From: Lachnotalea glycerini
Lineage (GTDB): Bacteria; Bacillota; Clostridia; Lachnospirales; Lachnospiraceae
NCBI RefSeq assembly: GCF_003201285.1
Contig: NZ_QICS01000002.1
Location: 496,001 to 560,000, forward strand
Direction of reading: 5' to 3'
Length of the DNA: 64,000 bases
The notes beneath the pieces were generated by a model. The model had not been told where the DNA came from. It was given only the letters and a program-made list of their open reading frames with translations, and ran no database searches. The position numbers and the translations under genes were made by a program. This document shows positions 53,883 through 61,766 of the stretch, piece by piece (position 1 is the stretch's first letter; every line of letters starts with the position of its first letter).

Positions 53883-56504
53883 ATGGCAAAATGGGTTTAC
53901 TTATTTAAAGAAGGAAAAGCAGAAATGAAAAACCTTCTTGGTGGAAAAGGTGCTAACTTAGCAGAGATGACTAATTTAGGTTTACCTATTCCTCAAGGTT
54001 TTACTGTAACAACTGAGGCTTGTACAGATTATTATAGTAGTGGCAAGAAAATTACAGATGAGATTCAGACACAGATTTTTAATGCATTGGCAGAATTAGA
54101 GAAAATTCAAGGAAAGAAATTTGGAGATACAGAAGATCCATTATTAGTATCAGTTCGTTCGGGAGCAAGAGCTTCCATGCCTGGTATGATGGATACAATA
54201 CTTAACCTAGGGTTAAATGATGTTGCAGTGGAAGGCTTTGCTAAAAAGACTGGAAATCCAAGATTTGCATATGATTCATATAGAAGATTTATTCAAATGT
54301 TTTCCGACGTTGTTATGGAGATGAGCAAAACTTTCTTCGAAAACATTTTGGGTGAAATAAAAGAAGCAAAGGGCGCTAAATATGATACTGATTTAACGGC
54401 GGACGATTTGAAAGAAGTAATTGCTAAATACAAGGCAATTTATAAAGAGAAAATGGGAGATGACTTCCCACAGGAACCAAAGATTCAATTAATGGAAGCA
54501 GTAAAAGCAGTATTTCGTTCATGGGACAACCCTCGTGCCATAGTTTACAGAAGAATGAATGACATTCCAGGAGATTGGGGAACTGCTGTTAACGTACAGG
54601 CAATGGTATTTGGTAATATGGGTAATACATCTGGAACAGGTGTTGCATTTACACGTAATCCATCTACAGGTTCAAAAGGAATTTATGGTGAGTACTTAAT
54701 TAATGCACAAGGTGAGGATGTTGTTGCTGGAATCAGAACACCACAGCCAATTACCAAGTTGGAAGAGGACTTACCGGAGTGTTTTAAAGAATTTATGCAG
54801 ATTGCCACAAAATTAGAGAATCATTACAGAGACATGCAGGATATGGAATTTACGATTCAGGAAGGCAAGTTATATTTCTTACAGACGCGTAATGGAAAGA
54901 GAACAGCGCCAGCTGCTCTTCAAATTGCTTGTGATTTAGTTGATGAAGGAAAGATTACAGCAGAAGAGGCTGTACTTAGAATTGAAGCAAAATCATTAGA
55001 TCAGTTATTACATCCAACCTTTGATCCGGCAGCATTGAAAGCTGGCGAAGTAATTGGTTCTGCACTTCCAGCATCACCGGGAGCAGCAGCAGGTAAAGTA
55101 TATTTTACTGCAGAGGATGCAAAGGCAGCAGGAGAACGCGGAGAAAGAGTCATTCTCGTTCGTCTTGAAACTTCACCGGAGGATATCGAAGGTATGCATG
55201 CGGCGCAGGGTATTTTAACCGTACGTGGCGGTATGACAAGTCACGCAGCAGTTGTTGCTCGTGGTATGGGTACAGCTTGTGTATCAGGTTGTGGTGATAT
55301 TAAAATCAATGAAGAAGCAAAGGTTTTCGAACTTGGCGGACATAAGATTGTAGAAGAAGATTATATCTCACTTGATGGTTCAACAGGTAAGATTTATCTT
55401 GGTGATATTAAGACAGTTGAAGCTTCAGTAAGTGGAAACTTTGGAAGATTGATGGACTGGGCAGATCAATATAGAACTTTGAAAGTTAGAACAAATGCTG
55501 ACACTCCACAAGATACTGCAAATGCTGTTAAATTAGGAGCAGAGGGAGTTGGTCTTTGCCGTACGGAGCATATGTTCTTTGATGCAGAGAGAATTCCAAA
55601 GATTAGAAAGATGATCCTTTCTGATAATGTAGAAGCAAGAGAAGCAGCTCTTAATGAGTTGATTCCTTTCCAGAAAGCTGACTTTAAGGGAATGTATGAA
55701 GTTCTTGAAGGAAAGCCAATGACAGTACGTTATTTAGATCCACCGTTGCATGAATTTGTTCCGACTGATCCAGAAGATATTAAAGCATTAGCATCCGATA
55801 TGGGATTAACAGTGGAACAAGTAAAATCAAAGTGTGACGAATTACATGAATTTAACCCGATGATGGGACACAGAGGCTGCCGTCTTGCAGTTACTTATCC
55901 AGAAATAGCTAAGATGCAGACAAGAGCCGTGATGGAAGCTGCAATTGAAGTGAAAGCTGAAAAAGGTTACGATATCATTCCTGAAATCATGATTCCACTA
56001 GTTGGAGAAAAGAAAGAATTAAAGTATGTAAAAGATATCGTGATTGAAACAGCAGAAGCTGTTAAGAAAGAAAAGGGTTCAGACATTGAATACCATATTG
56101 GTACTATGATTGAAATTCCTCGTGCAGCATTACTTGCTAATGAAATTGCTGAAGAAGCTGAATTCTTCTCATTTGGTACGAATGACTTAACACAGATGAC
56201 CTTTGGTTTCTCACGTGATGATGCTGGTAAATTCTTAGATTCTTACTACAAAGCAAAAATCTATGAATCAGATCCATTTGCAAGACTTGATCAAAATGGT
56301 GTTGGTCAGCTTGTTAAAATGGCTGCTGAAAAAGGTCGTGCTACAAGACCTAACCTTAAGGTTGGTATCTGTGGAGAACATGGCGGAGATCCATCGTCAG
56401 TTGAATTCTGCCATAAGATTGGACTTAACTATGTATCCTGCTCACCTTTTAGAGTGCCAATCGCTAGATTAGCAGCAGCTCAGGCAGCGTTGAATAATAG
56501 ATAA
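53883..56504 (+). CDS. ppdK: Pyruvate, phosphate dikinase
   Basis: Interconverts pyruvate, ATP and phosphate with PEP, AMP and pyrophosphate; it is a main glycolytic enzyme in many anaerobic cellulolytic Clostridia. ATG 53883 follows TTAGGAGGAATTAT; the frame is open back to 53823. The 873-aa protein has the ATP-grasp domain (about 1-340; LLGGKGANLAEM, VSVRSGARASMPGMMDT), the swivelling phospho-His domain (about 385-510; GGMTSHAAVVARGMG) and the PEP/pyruvate TIM barrel (about 520-870; EGVGLCRTEHMFF, SFGTNDLTQMTFGFSRDD, CGEHGGDP with the catalytic Cys). No regulator gene is adjacent. Codon usage is that of a highly expressed gene. Confidence 0.97.
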   Translation: MAKWVYLFKEGKAEMKNLLGGKGANLAEMTNLGLPIPQGFTVTTEACTDYYSSGKKITDEIQTQIFNALAELEKIQGKKFGDTEDPLLVSVRSGARASMPGMMDTILNLGLNDVAVEGFAKKTGNPRFAYDSYRRFIQMFSDVVMEMSKTFFENILGEIKEAKGAKYDTDLTADDLKEVIAKYKAIYKEKMGDDFPQEPKIQLMEAVKAVFRSWDNPRAIVYRRMNDIPGDWGTAVNVQAMVFGNMGNTSGTGVAFTRNPSTGSKGIYGEYLINAQGEDVVAGIRTPQPITKLEEDLPECFKEFMQIATKLENHYRDMQDMEFTIQEGKLYFLQTRNGKRTAPAALQIACDLVDEGKITAEEAVLRIEAKSLDQLLHPTFDPAALKAGEVIGSALPASPGAAAGKVYFTAEDAKAAGERGERVILVRLETSPEDIEGMHAAQGILTVRGGMTSHAAVVARGMGTACVSGCGDIKINEEAKVFELGGHKIVEEDYISLDGSTGKIYLGDIKTVEASVSGNFGRLMDWADQYRTLKVRTNADTPQDTANAVKLGAEGVGLCRTEHMFFDAERIPKIRKMILSDNVEAREAALNELIPFQKADFKGMYEVLEGKPMTVRYLDPPLHEFVPTDPEDIKALASDMGLTVEQVKSKCDELHEFNPMMGHRGCRLAVTYPEIAKMQTRAVMEAAIEVKAEKGYDIIPEIMIPLVGEKKELKYVKDIVIETAEAVKKEKGSDIEYHIGTMIEIPRAALLANEIAEEAEFFSFGTNDLTQMTFGFSRDDAGKFLDSYYKAKIYESDPFARLDQNGVGQLVKMAAEKGRATRPNLKVGICGEHGGDPSSVEFCHKIGLNYVSCSPFRVPIARLAAAQAALNNR

Positions 56505-56575
56505 CTTTTGGGATTGATACTATTCGGCGGAAGAATTGAATAAGTGGCTTGAAATCGGAAGATTTTGAGTGTGGA

Positions 56576-56613
56576 GGGGTTCACCGGGTTGACTGGTGAA
56601 TCTCTTTTTTTGC
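56576..56613 (+). terminator. Rho-independent terminator of ppdK
   Basis: GGTTCACC at 56578-56585 pairs with GGTGAATC at 56595-56602 (one wobble), followed by TCTTTTTTT. Confidence 0.85.
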
Positions 56614-56843
56614 ATTTTGAGGATACTGCGGATAATAGGGCGATTGGAGATTGAAAAACACTTATTGGCGTAAGGTATAGAGTTTTGCTAAAAGGTTTGT
56701 TTTGCGGGAAGGTATGGTGTTTGTATGAAGTATTCCTTGAAATCCTCTTGACGAAGATAAGGATATTTTGTATGATATAAGTACATTTTGTCTATCATCA
56801 TATATTTTATAACTGTTCAATTTCTATGGGAGGTAATTTATTC
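56614..56843. other. Boundary DNA before the defence island
   Basis: No gene. The composition changes here from the AT-rich core pattern to DNA with more GC. A possible promoter lies around TTGACG...TATGAT (about 56748-56777). The region may hold the insertion border of the island; no direct repeat or att-like sequence is visible. Confidence 0.35.
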
Positions 56844-57140
56844 GTGCATAGTGATATTAACAAAGATAAACTCATGGCATCTATGACTGATAACCTTGTT
56901 GTGCTGAGAAAAAAACTCTGTCTAACACAAGCTAAACTGGCTGACAAGATAGGAATTGGAAGGCAGACCTTAATAGAAATCGAAAAAAAGAAGCGACCTA
57001 TGACTTGGACTACCTTTGTAGCCTTGTTGTCAGTTTTTCGTGCAAATAGTGGAACAAGTGATTTGCTTGACCACTTTGGCATCTACACCGGCGAACTTAG
57101 TAATTATCTTACTTCATCGGATGATGTTAGGAATGATTGA
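56844..57140 (+). CDS. XRE-family transcriptional regulator
   Basis: A 98-aa DNA-binding protein. I favour the GTG at 56844 since GGGAGG at 56828-56833 lies 10 nt before it; the ATG at 56826 overlaps the RBS. Residues about 20-75 form a Cro/C1 HTH (LVVLRKKLCLTQAKLADKIG, then IGRQTLIEIEKKKRPMTW). No C-terminal sensor is present. As first gene of the defence island, 46 bp before the next gene, it probably regulates the operon. Confidence 0.85.
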   Translation: MHSDINKDKLMASMTDNLVVLRKKLCLTQAKLADKIGIGRQTLIEIEKKKRPMTWTTFVALLSVFRANSGTSDLLDHFGIYTGELSNYLTSSDDVRND

Positions 57141-57186
57141 AGTTAATGTGCTTAAAGAATCTGAAATTACGAAAGGAGTCTAAGGA

Positions 57187-59367
57187 ATGACTATATTAAA
57201 CCGTTTGAATATTGAAAAGAATATTACTGCTCAAGAGGCTTCCTTGGCATCTGTTTCAATGAGAGAATTATTTTCAAATTGGCTTGTTGACGACAATGCA
57301 AAGAAATATTCGGTTGAAGTGATTCTTTCTTGCTTAGACAAGATTTCGGATTATTCTATCCAAAAGAAAATTAGTGTTATCGGTATTTGGGAATATATGC
57401 AGTTCAATGCTTTTAAGCCAGTATATAACAAGTTATTGGAAGCTAAACTGCTACGAGTTACTGATAGGAGTACATATAAAGTATTTATCGTTGCCGGACA
57501 GTTATACCTAAAATTCTTGAAAGAAAAACCGTGGATAAAAAAAGTGTCGCTTACAGGTGAGTTTATAGAGGATGTTACGGTTAAAGAACAGGTTCATGTA
57601 GACAATCAGTCAGGTAAAGTTATCGACCCCGAAGATGTGATTGCGTGGTTGATAACTCAACCAAATGCTAACGGGACGTTATACTTAAAACAAGTAGTAC
57701 GGCAATATATGCGCAGTTTGCGTTCTGCTCCGATGAAGCTATCTGCTCTTCCCATAGGAAGTAGGGATGTGTTTGTTTGTTGCACGGTTTCTGAGTTGGA
57801 TAAATTATGGAGCATCTTCAAAACTGCACCAAATTATAAAAAAGTGAATAGTGACATGAGTGGTATGTTTTCTGCTGGGTTAGGGGTTTACAGACGATAT
57901 TTAGAAAGCATTGCAGGTAATGATAATCAGAACGTTGCTGCACAGTTGGTAAAAGCTCCGAAACAAGAGTCAACCCCTTCTTGTAGTGATATACTGCTGA
58001 AAACTTTGGAAGGGCATTTCCAAAACGGTTTTAGAAGCAATTCGCCAATTGAGTTGCGGCGTTTCCGCAGATTTGTAATGGAAGATTATGACGAAGAGAT
58101 AACGCTGTCTGATGAAGAGCTTAACAAGTTGATTTTATCTTTTGGCACATTGTTTGAAGGAAAAGTGTATATTATCCAAACAGATGCTATAGAAAGAATT
58201 AAAAGTACAATTGATTCGGCAATCAATGAAGGCGCTGAAATTGTCTTCTATAGTACTTTTTATGAACAAAATGAGGATTGGTTATTTTCGGCGAGCATTA
58301 TCTCTGAGGAAATGTTAAAGAACACTCTTATGAGCCTGTATCCTCAATGTATACACAAAAAGAATTACCTTGCCCTTGAGGTGCAAAGCGGAAGTGAACT
58401 TGCAAAAATTAGATGTGAGGTACTTCGTGTATGGGGCAACAATGTTCTATTAAGCTGCGAACAGCTTTCAGAACGACTTCCATATATCCCTATTGACAAG
58501 ATAAAGTATATTTTGTCACAAAACGGAGATTTCATATGGAATTCGGAAGGTGTTTACGCATATATCGGTAAAGTAGATATTGCTGATGAAGAACACATTG
58601 CCATTGCTGATTTTGTAGCGGCAGCCTACCTTAAAGACGGTTACTCCTCGTTAAGTGATATTCCACTCAGTGAAATCGCAGAGCGCAATTATGAACTATC
58701 ACTTACGGCAGTCCAAAATGCGGCATTTGCTATTGTTCTTGCCGAAAAGTATGATAAGAGAGGTAAAATCATAATACGAAAGGGCGATATACTTAATGCA
58801 CTATCTATTATGAAAGAGCATTGTCGCTCTTTGGAAAAATGCTCGTTGCGTGACCTGCTTGATTTCGAACGAGAGCTGACGGGAGAAATACACCGTTGGA
58901 TTCCTATGGAAGCAGGATATGCGATTATGATTCGTGTGGATGAGGACACCTTTCTTGCTGAGAAATATGTCCGATTTAATGTGTCTGAAATAGATAATGT
59001 TATTGACCAGTTTGTGGAGGATAATTATTTGCCGCTTAGGAGCATTACTACTTTTTCGGTATTTCCTGATTGTGGACAGGCATGGAATTTGTTTTTGTTA
59101 GAAAGCTACTGTCGCAGATTTAGTGAACGGTTTCGTTTTGAGGTGCTGGCGGTAAATTCAAAAAATGCAGGGGTAATTGTTCGTAAAAATTACATAGTAT
59201 CTTACATTGAAATAATGGCTGATGCTGTTGCTGTTTCAAACATAGAACTTGAGAAAATAGCGATTGAAGACTTTCTGTGCTGCAACGGCTACATTGGCAG
59301 GAGGTCGTATGCAAAGGTCGATGAATTAATTGAAATGGTGAAAGCCATACGAGAAAGGAGGGATTAG
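57187..59367 (+). CDS. Large defence-island protein, unrecognised
   Basis: A 726-aa soluble protein, ATG 57187 after AAAGGAGTCTAAGG. Not recognised as a whole. The N-terminal 110 residues are helical (SMRELFSNWLVDDNAKKYS... FIVAGQLYLKFLKEKPW) and faintly recall the SAM-like DNA-binding domain of tyrosine recombinases. In the middle (about 270-330) is an acidic region (FVMEDYDEEITLSDEELNKL). Around 400-460 there is a winged-helix-like unit (LSERLPYIPIDKIKYILSQN, then YAYIGKVDIAD). The C-terminus (about 560-726) is mixed alpha/beta with GRRSYAKVDELIEM. It ends 2 bp before the PAPS-reductase gene, so it is part of the same operon. No nuclease or methylase motif was found. It may replace or help a small BREX subunit (inference). 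Confidence 0.6.
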   Translation: MTILNRLNIEKNITAQEASLASVSMRELFSNWLVDDNAKKYSVEVILSCLDKISDYSIQKKISVIGIWEYMQFNAFKPVYNKLLEAKLLRVTDRSTYKVFIVAGQLYLKFLKEKPWIKKVSLTGEFIEDVTVKEQVHVDNQSGKVIDPEDVIAWLITQPNANGTLYLKQVVRQYMRSLRSAPMKLSALPIGSRDVFVCCTVSELDKLWSIFKTAPNYKKVNSDMSGMFSAGLGVYRRYLESIAGNDNQNVAAQLVKAPKQESTPSCSDILLKTLEGHFQNGFRSNSPIELRRFRRFVMEDYDEEITLSDEELNKLILSFGTLFEGKVYIIQTDAIERIKSTIDSAINEGAEIVFYSTFYEQNEDWLFSASIISEEMLKNTLMSLYPQCIHKKNYLALEVQSGSELAKIRCEVLRVWGNNVLLSCEQLSERLPYIPIDKIKYILSQNGDFIWNSEGVYAYIGKVDIADEEHIAIADFVAAAYLKDGYSSLSDIPLSEIAERNYELSLTAVQNAAFAIVLAEKYDKRGKIIIRKGDILNALSIMKEHCRSLEKCSLRDLLDFERELTGEIHRWIPMEAGYAIMIRVDEDTFLAEKYVRFNVSEIDNVIDQFVEDNYLPLRSITTFSVFPDCGQAWNLFLLESYCRRFSERFRFEVLAVNSKNAGVIVRKNYIVSYIEIMADAVAVSNIELEKIAIEDFLCCNGYIGRRSYAKVDELIEMVKAIRERRD

Positions 59368-59369
59368 CC

Positions 59370-61766
59370 GTGTACTCGTATACTTACGACCGAAAATCAG
59401 GTGGGATATTGCTCAATTTCTCACCTACGGTTTTTTCAAAAGAGCCCCGTCCTGTTTATGCTGCTGAGCTTGATTTACTTGGCTTTCATGAATATTGGAA
59501 ATATGATAAACAGAATGATGTCCCCTATATGTGGGCTGAAGCCAATAACTACTGGTATCGAGGTGTACTTGTAGCAAAATTAGAAGGCGGTAATCTCTAT
59601 ACTGCCCCTAAAATACAATTTGCTTACTTGTGCAGTGAATATAGGGAAACCCCTAACGGTAAAACGAGTGAGAAGGTACTATTCGATTTGCCTGACAAGC
59701 AACCAACTATTACTGATAATAAAGGAAATGTATTCAATATTGTCAAACCGGAGCCGAATGATAACTTCCTTCGCCCCGTTGATATTGCGGCGATGGTTGA
59801 AGCAAACCGTGAGATGCTTGAAATTATAGAGCAGACAACCGTTAAGAAGATATTAGCAATCTACACCAAGTACAAAAACAAGCTCGATTGCTTCCATGTG
59901 GCATTTAGTGGGGGTAAAGACAGCCAAGTACTTCTGGATCTTGTTAAAAAGGCATTACCGAAAGGCAGCTTTGTTGTGGTATTTGGTGATACAGGCATGG
60001 AGTTCCCTGACACCTATGATGTTATAAAGAAGACGCATCTACAGTGTATTGAGGAAGAGATACCGTTTTATATCGCAGAATCGCATCTCAAGCCAAAGCA
60101 ATCATGGGAGTTATTTGGTCCCCCATCTCGGACTTTGCGTTGGTGCTGCTCTGTGCATAAAAGTACACCGCAGACATTAAAGCTAAGAGAGATTACAGGA
60201 AAAGATGATTATACAGGATTGGCATTTGTGGGTGTTCGCGCACAAGAAAGTGCCACCCGTGCAGAGTACGACTACTTTAATGACGGTAAAAAGATAAAGG
60301 GTCAATACAGCCATAATTCCATTCTTGAATGGACTTCAGCAGAGGTATGGCTTTATATATATGGGAATGATGTGTTAATTAACGAGGCTTATAAAAAAGG
60401 GAGTGCAAGAGTTGGCTGTATATGCTGTCCTATGGGTGGTGGCAAGGCTGGATATGTTGAATTTAAAAACTATACTACCGAAGTAAGTAGCTACTTTGAC
60501 TTCATAAAGCAATCAAATGGAAGAAGCAACGTAAATGTTGATGAGTATGTTAAAAGTGGTGGATGGAGTGCAAGAAAGAACGGTAGGGATTTAGCCGGTA
60601 ATCCAAACCGTTACTCTGAACGCATAGAAGATGGATTTTTAATTATTGAAATCGAAAACCCGGCTTCCGATTGGAAAGAATGGATTAAAACCATTGATAT
60701 AGACAAAGATGATTTTTCAATTCAGGAAACAAAAACAGGGTATACTGCTCGATTAAAAGAAGAAGTTATAAAGAAAAATCCACTGTTAGGCAGACTATTC
60801 CGCCAAGTGTTCCACAAAGCTGCTTGTTGTAATGGTTGCCGAGTATGTGAAGCTAACTGCCCAATTGGAGCAATTCAATTTGCTGGCAACCGAATAAGTA
60901 TAAATGGCTGTGTTCAATGTCATAAGTGCCATGAAATAGATAGCGGATGTTTACGATACCACTCATTACGTCATCCGCAAGGAGGAGGAAAACCTATGAG
61001 GAGTTTAAACACAATGTCTAACCATGCGCCTAAAACTGAATGGTTAGCAGCTTTCTTTGAGAAGAAGAATGATTTCTTCTCAGAACATAATTTAGGACCA
61101 GAGCAAATATCATTTTTTAAGCGTCTTTTAAAAGATGCAAAATTAGCTGAAAAGAATAAAGTCAGCGAATTTACTGAGTTGGTTTCTGCAATCGGTTGGG
61201 ACACGGATGTAGCACAAGGATTAATCCTACTTAATCTTGTATTTGAAAACCCACAGATTGAATGGTATGTGAGAAATTTTGATATTGGAAAGACTTACAT
61301 ACGCAAAGAAGCTGAAGATATGCTGGTGGCTTATGATGTTAAACCGCCCGTAGCCAAGTCTATTTGTGGTGCTTTCAAACGTCTAACTGAAACCCCATTT
61401 GGAACAACTCTACGCTTCGGCTATGTTACCGAAGAAGGCGACCTTGTGCGGACAAAATGCTCTGTTACTGACCCCCGAGTGGTTTTGTACGGTTTGTTTA
61501 AGTTTGCGGAGAAATGTAATGACTACAAAGAGTTTACCCTTGCGACTCTTCTCAATGATAGTATTGAACGTGATGGGATAAGCCCGACTCGTATTTTCGG
61601 ACTTGACCGTGAGGATATGACACCCATACTGTTAGGGCTTTCAGCGAGGTATCCGGAGTTCATTATGGCATCCTTTACGAATGACCTTGAAAAAATAACT
61701 CTTGCAGAAGATAAAACATCAGTGGATGTACTTGATTTGTTTAAGGAGGACATAGCAAATGGCTAA
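59370..61766 (+). CDS. brxP: BrxP-like PAPS-reductase/ferredoxin fusion (type 4 BREX)
   Basis: A 798-aa protein starting with GTG at 59370, 2 bp after the previous gene. Domain order: an N-terminal region (about 1-150); a PP-loop PAPS-reductase domain (about 165-370) with the ATP motif AFSGGKDSQVLLD, GDTGMEFPDTYD and a Cys-rich end (WCCSVHK, GCICCPMGGG); a ferredoxin-like segment (about 485-530: CCNGCRVCEANCPIGAI and GCVQCHKCHEI) for two clusters; and a C-terminal helical domain (about 560-798). PAPS-reductase domains of this kind are found in DndC-type DNA sulfur modification and in the BrxP of type 4 BREX as I recall it. Overlap with the brxC-like gene by 8 bp supports BREX. DNA phosphorothioation is plausible but unproven. 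Confidence 0.72.
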   Translation: MYSYTYDRKSGGILLNFSPTVFSKEPRPVYAAELDLLGFHEYWKYDKQNDVPYMWAEANNYWYRGVLVAKLEGGNLYTAPKIQFAYLCSEYRETPNGKTSEKVLFDLPDKQPTITDNKGNVFNIVKPEPNDNFLRPVDIAAMVEANREMLEIIEQTTVKKILAIYTKYKNKLDCFHVAFSGGKDSQVLLDLVKKALPKGSFVVVFGDTGMEFPDTYDVIKKTHLQCIEEEIPFYIAESHLKPKQSWELFGPPSRTLRWCCSVHKSTPQTLKLREITGKDDYTGLAFVGVRAQESATRAEYDYFNDGKKIKGQYSHNSILEWTSAEVWLYIYGNDVLINEAYKKGSARVGCICCPMGGGKAGYVEFKNYTTEVSSYFDFIKQSNGRSNVNVDEYVKSGGWSARKNGRDLAGNPNRYSERIEDGFLIIEIENPASDWKEWIKTIDIDKDDFSIQETKTGYTARLKEEVIKKNPLLGRLFRQVFHKAACCNGCRVCEANCPIGAIQFAGNRISINGCVQCHKCHEIDSGCLRYHSLRHPQGGGKPMRSLNTMSNHAPKTEWLAAFFEKKNDFFSEHNLGPEQISFFKRLLKDAKLAEKNKVSEFTELVSAIGWDTDVAQGLILLNLVFENPQIEWYVRNFDIGKTYIRKEAEDMLVAYDVKPPVAKSICGAFKRLTETPFGTTLRFGYVTEEGDLVRTKCSVTDPRVVLYGLFKFAEKCNDYKEFTLATLLNDSIERDGISPTRIFGLDREDMTPILLGLSARYPEFIMASFTNDLEKITLAEDKTSVDVLDLFKEDIANG

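Noticed and set aside
57187-57540. Phage integrase marking a prophage
   Set aside because: The SAM-like similarity is faint, the catalytic R-H-R-Y tyrosine recombinase motifs were not found, and no phage genes are nearby.
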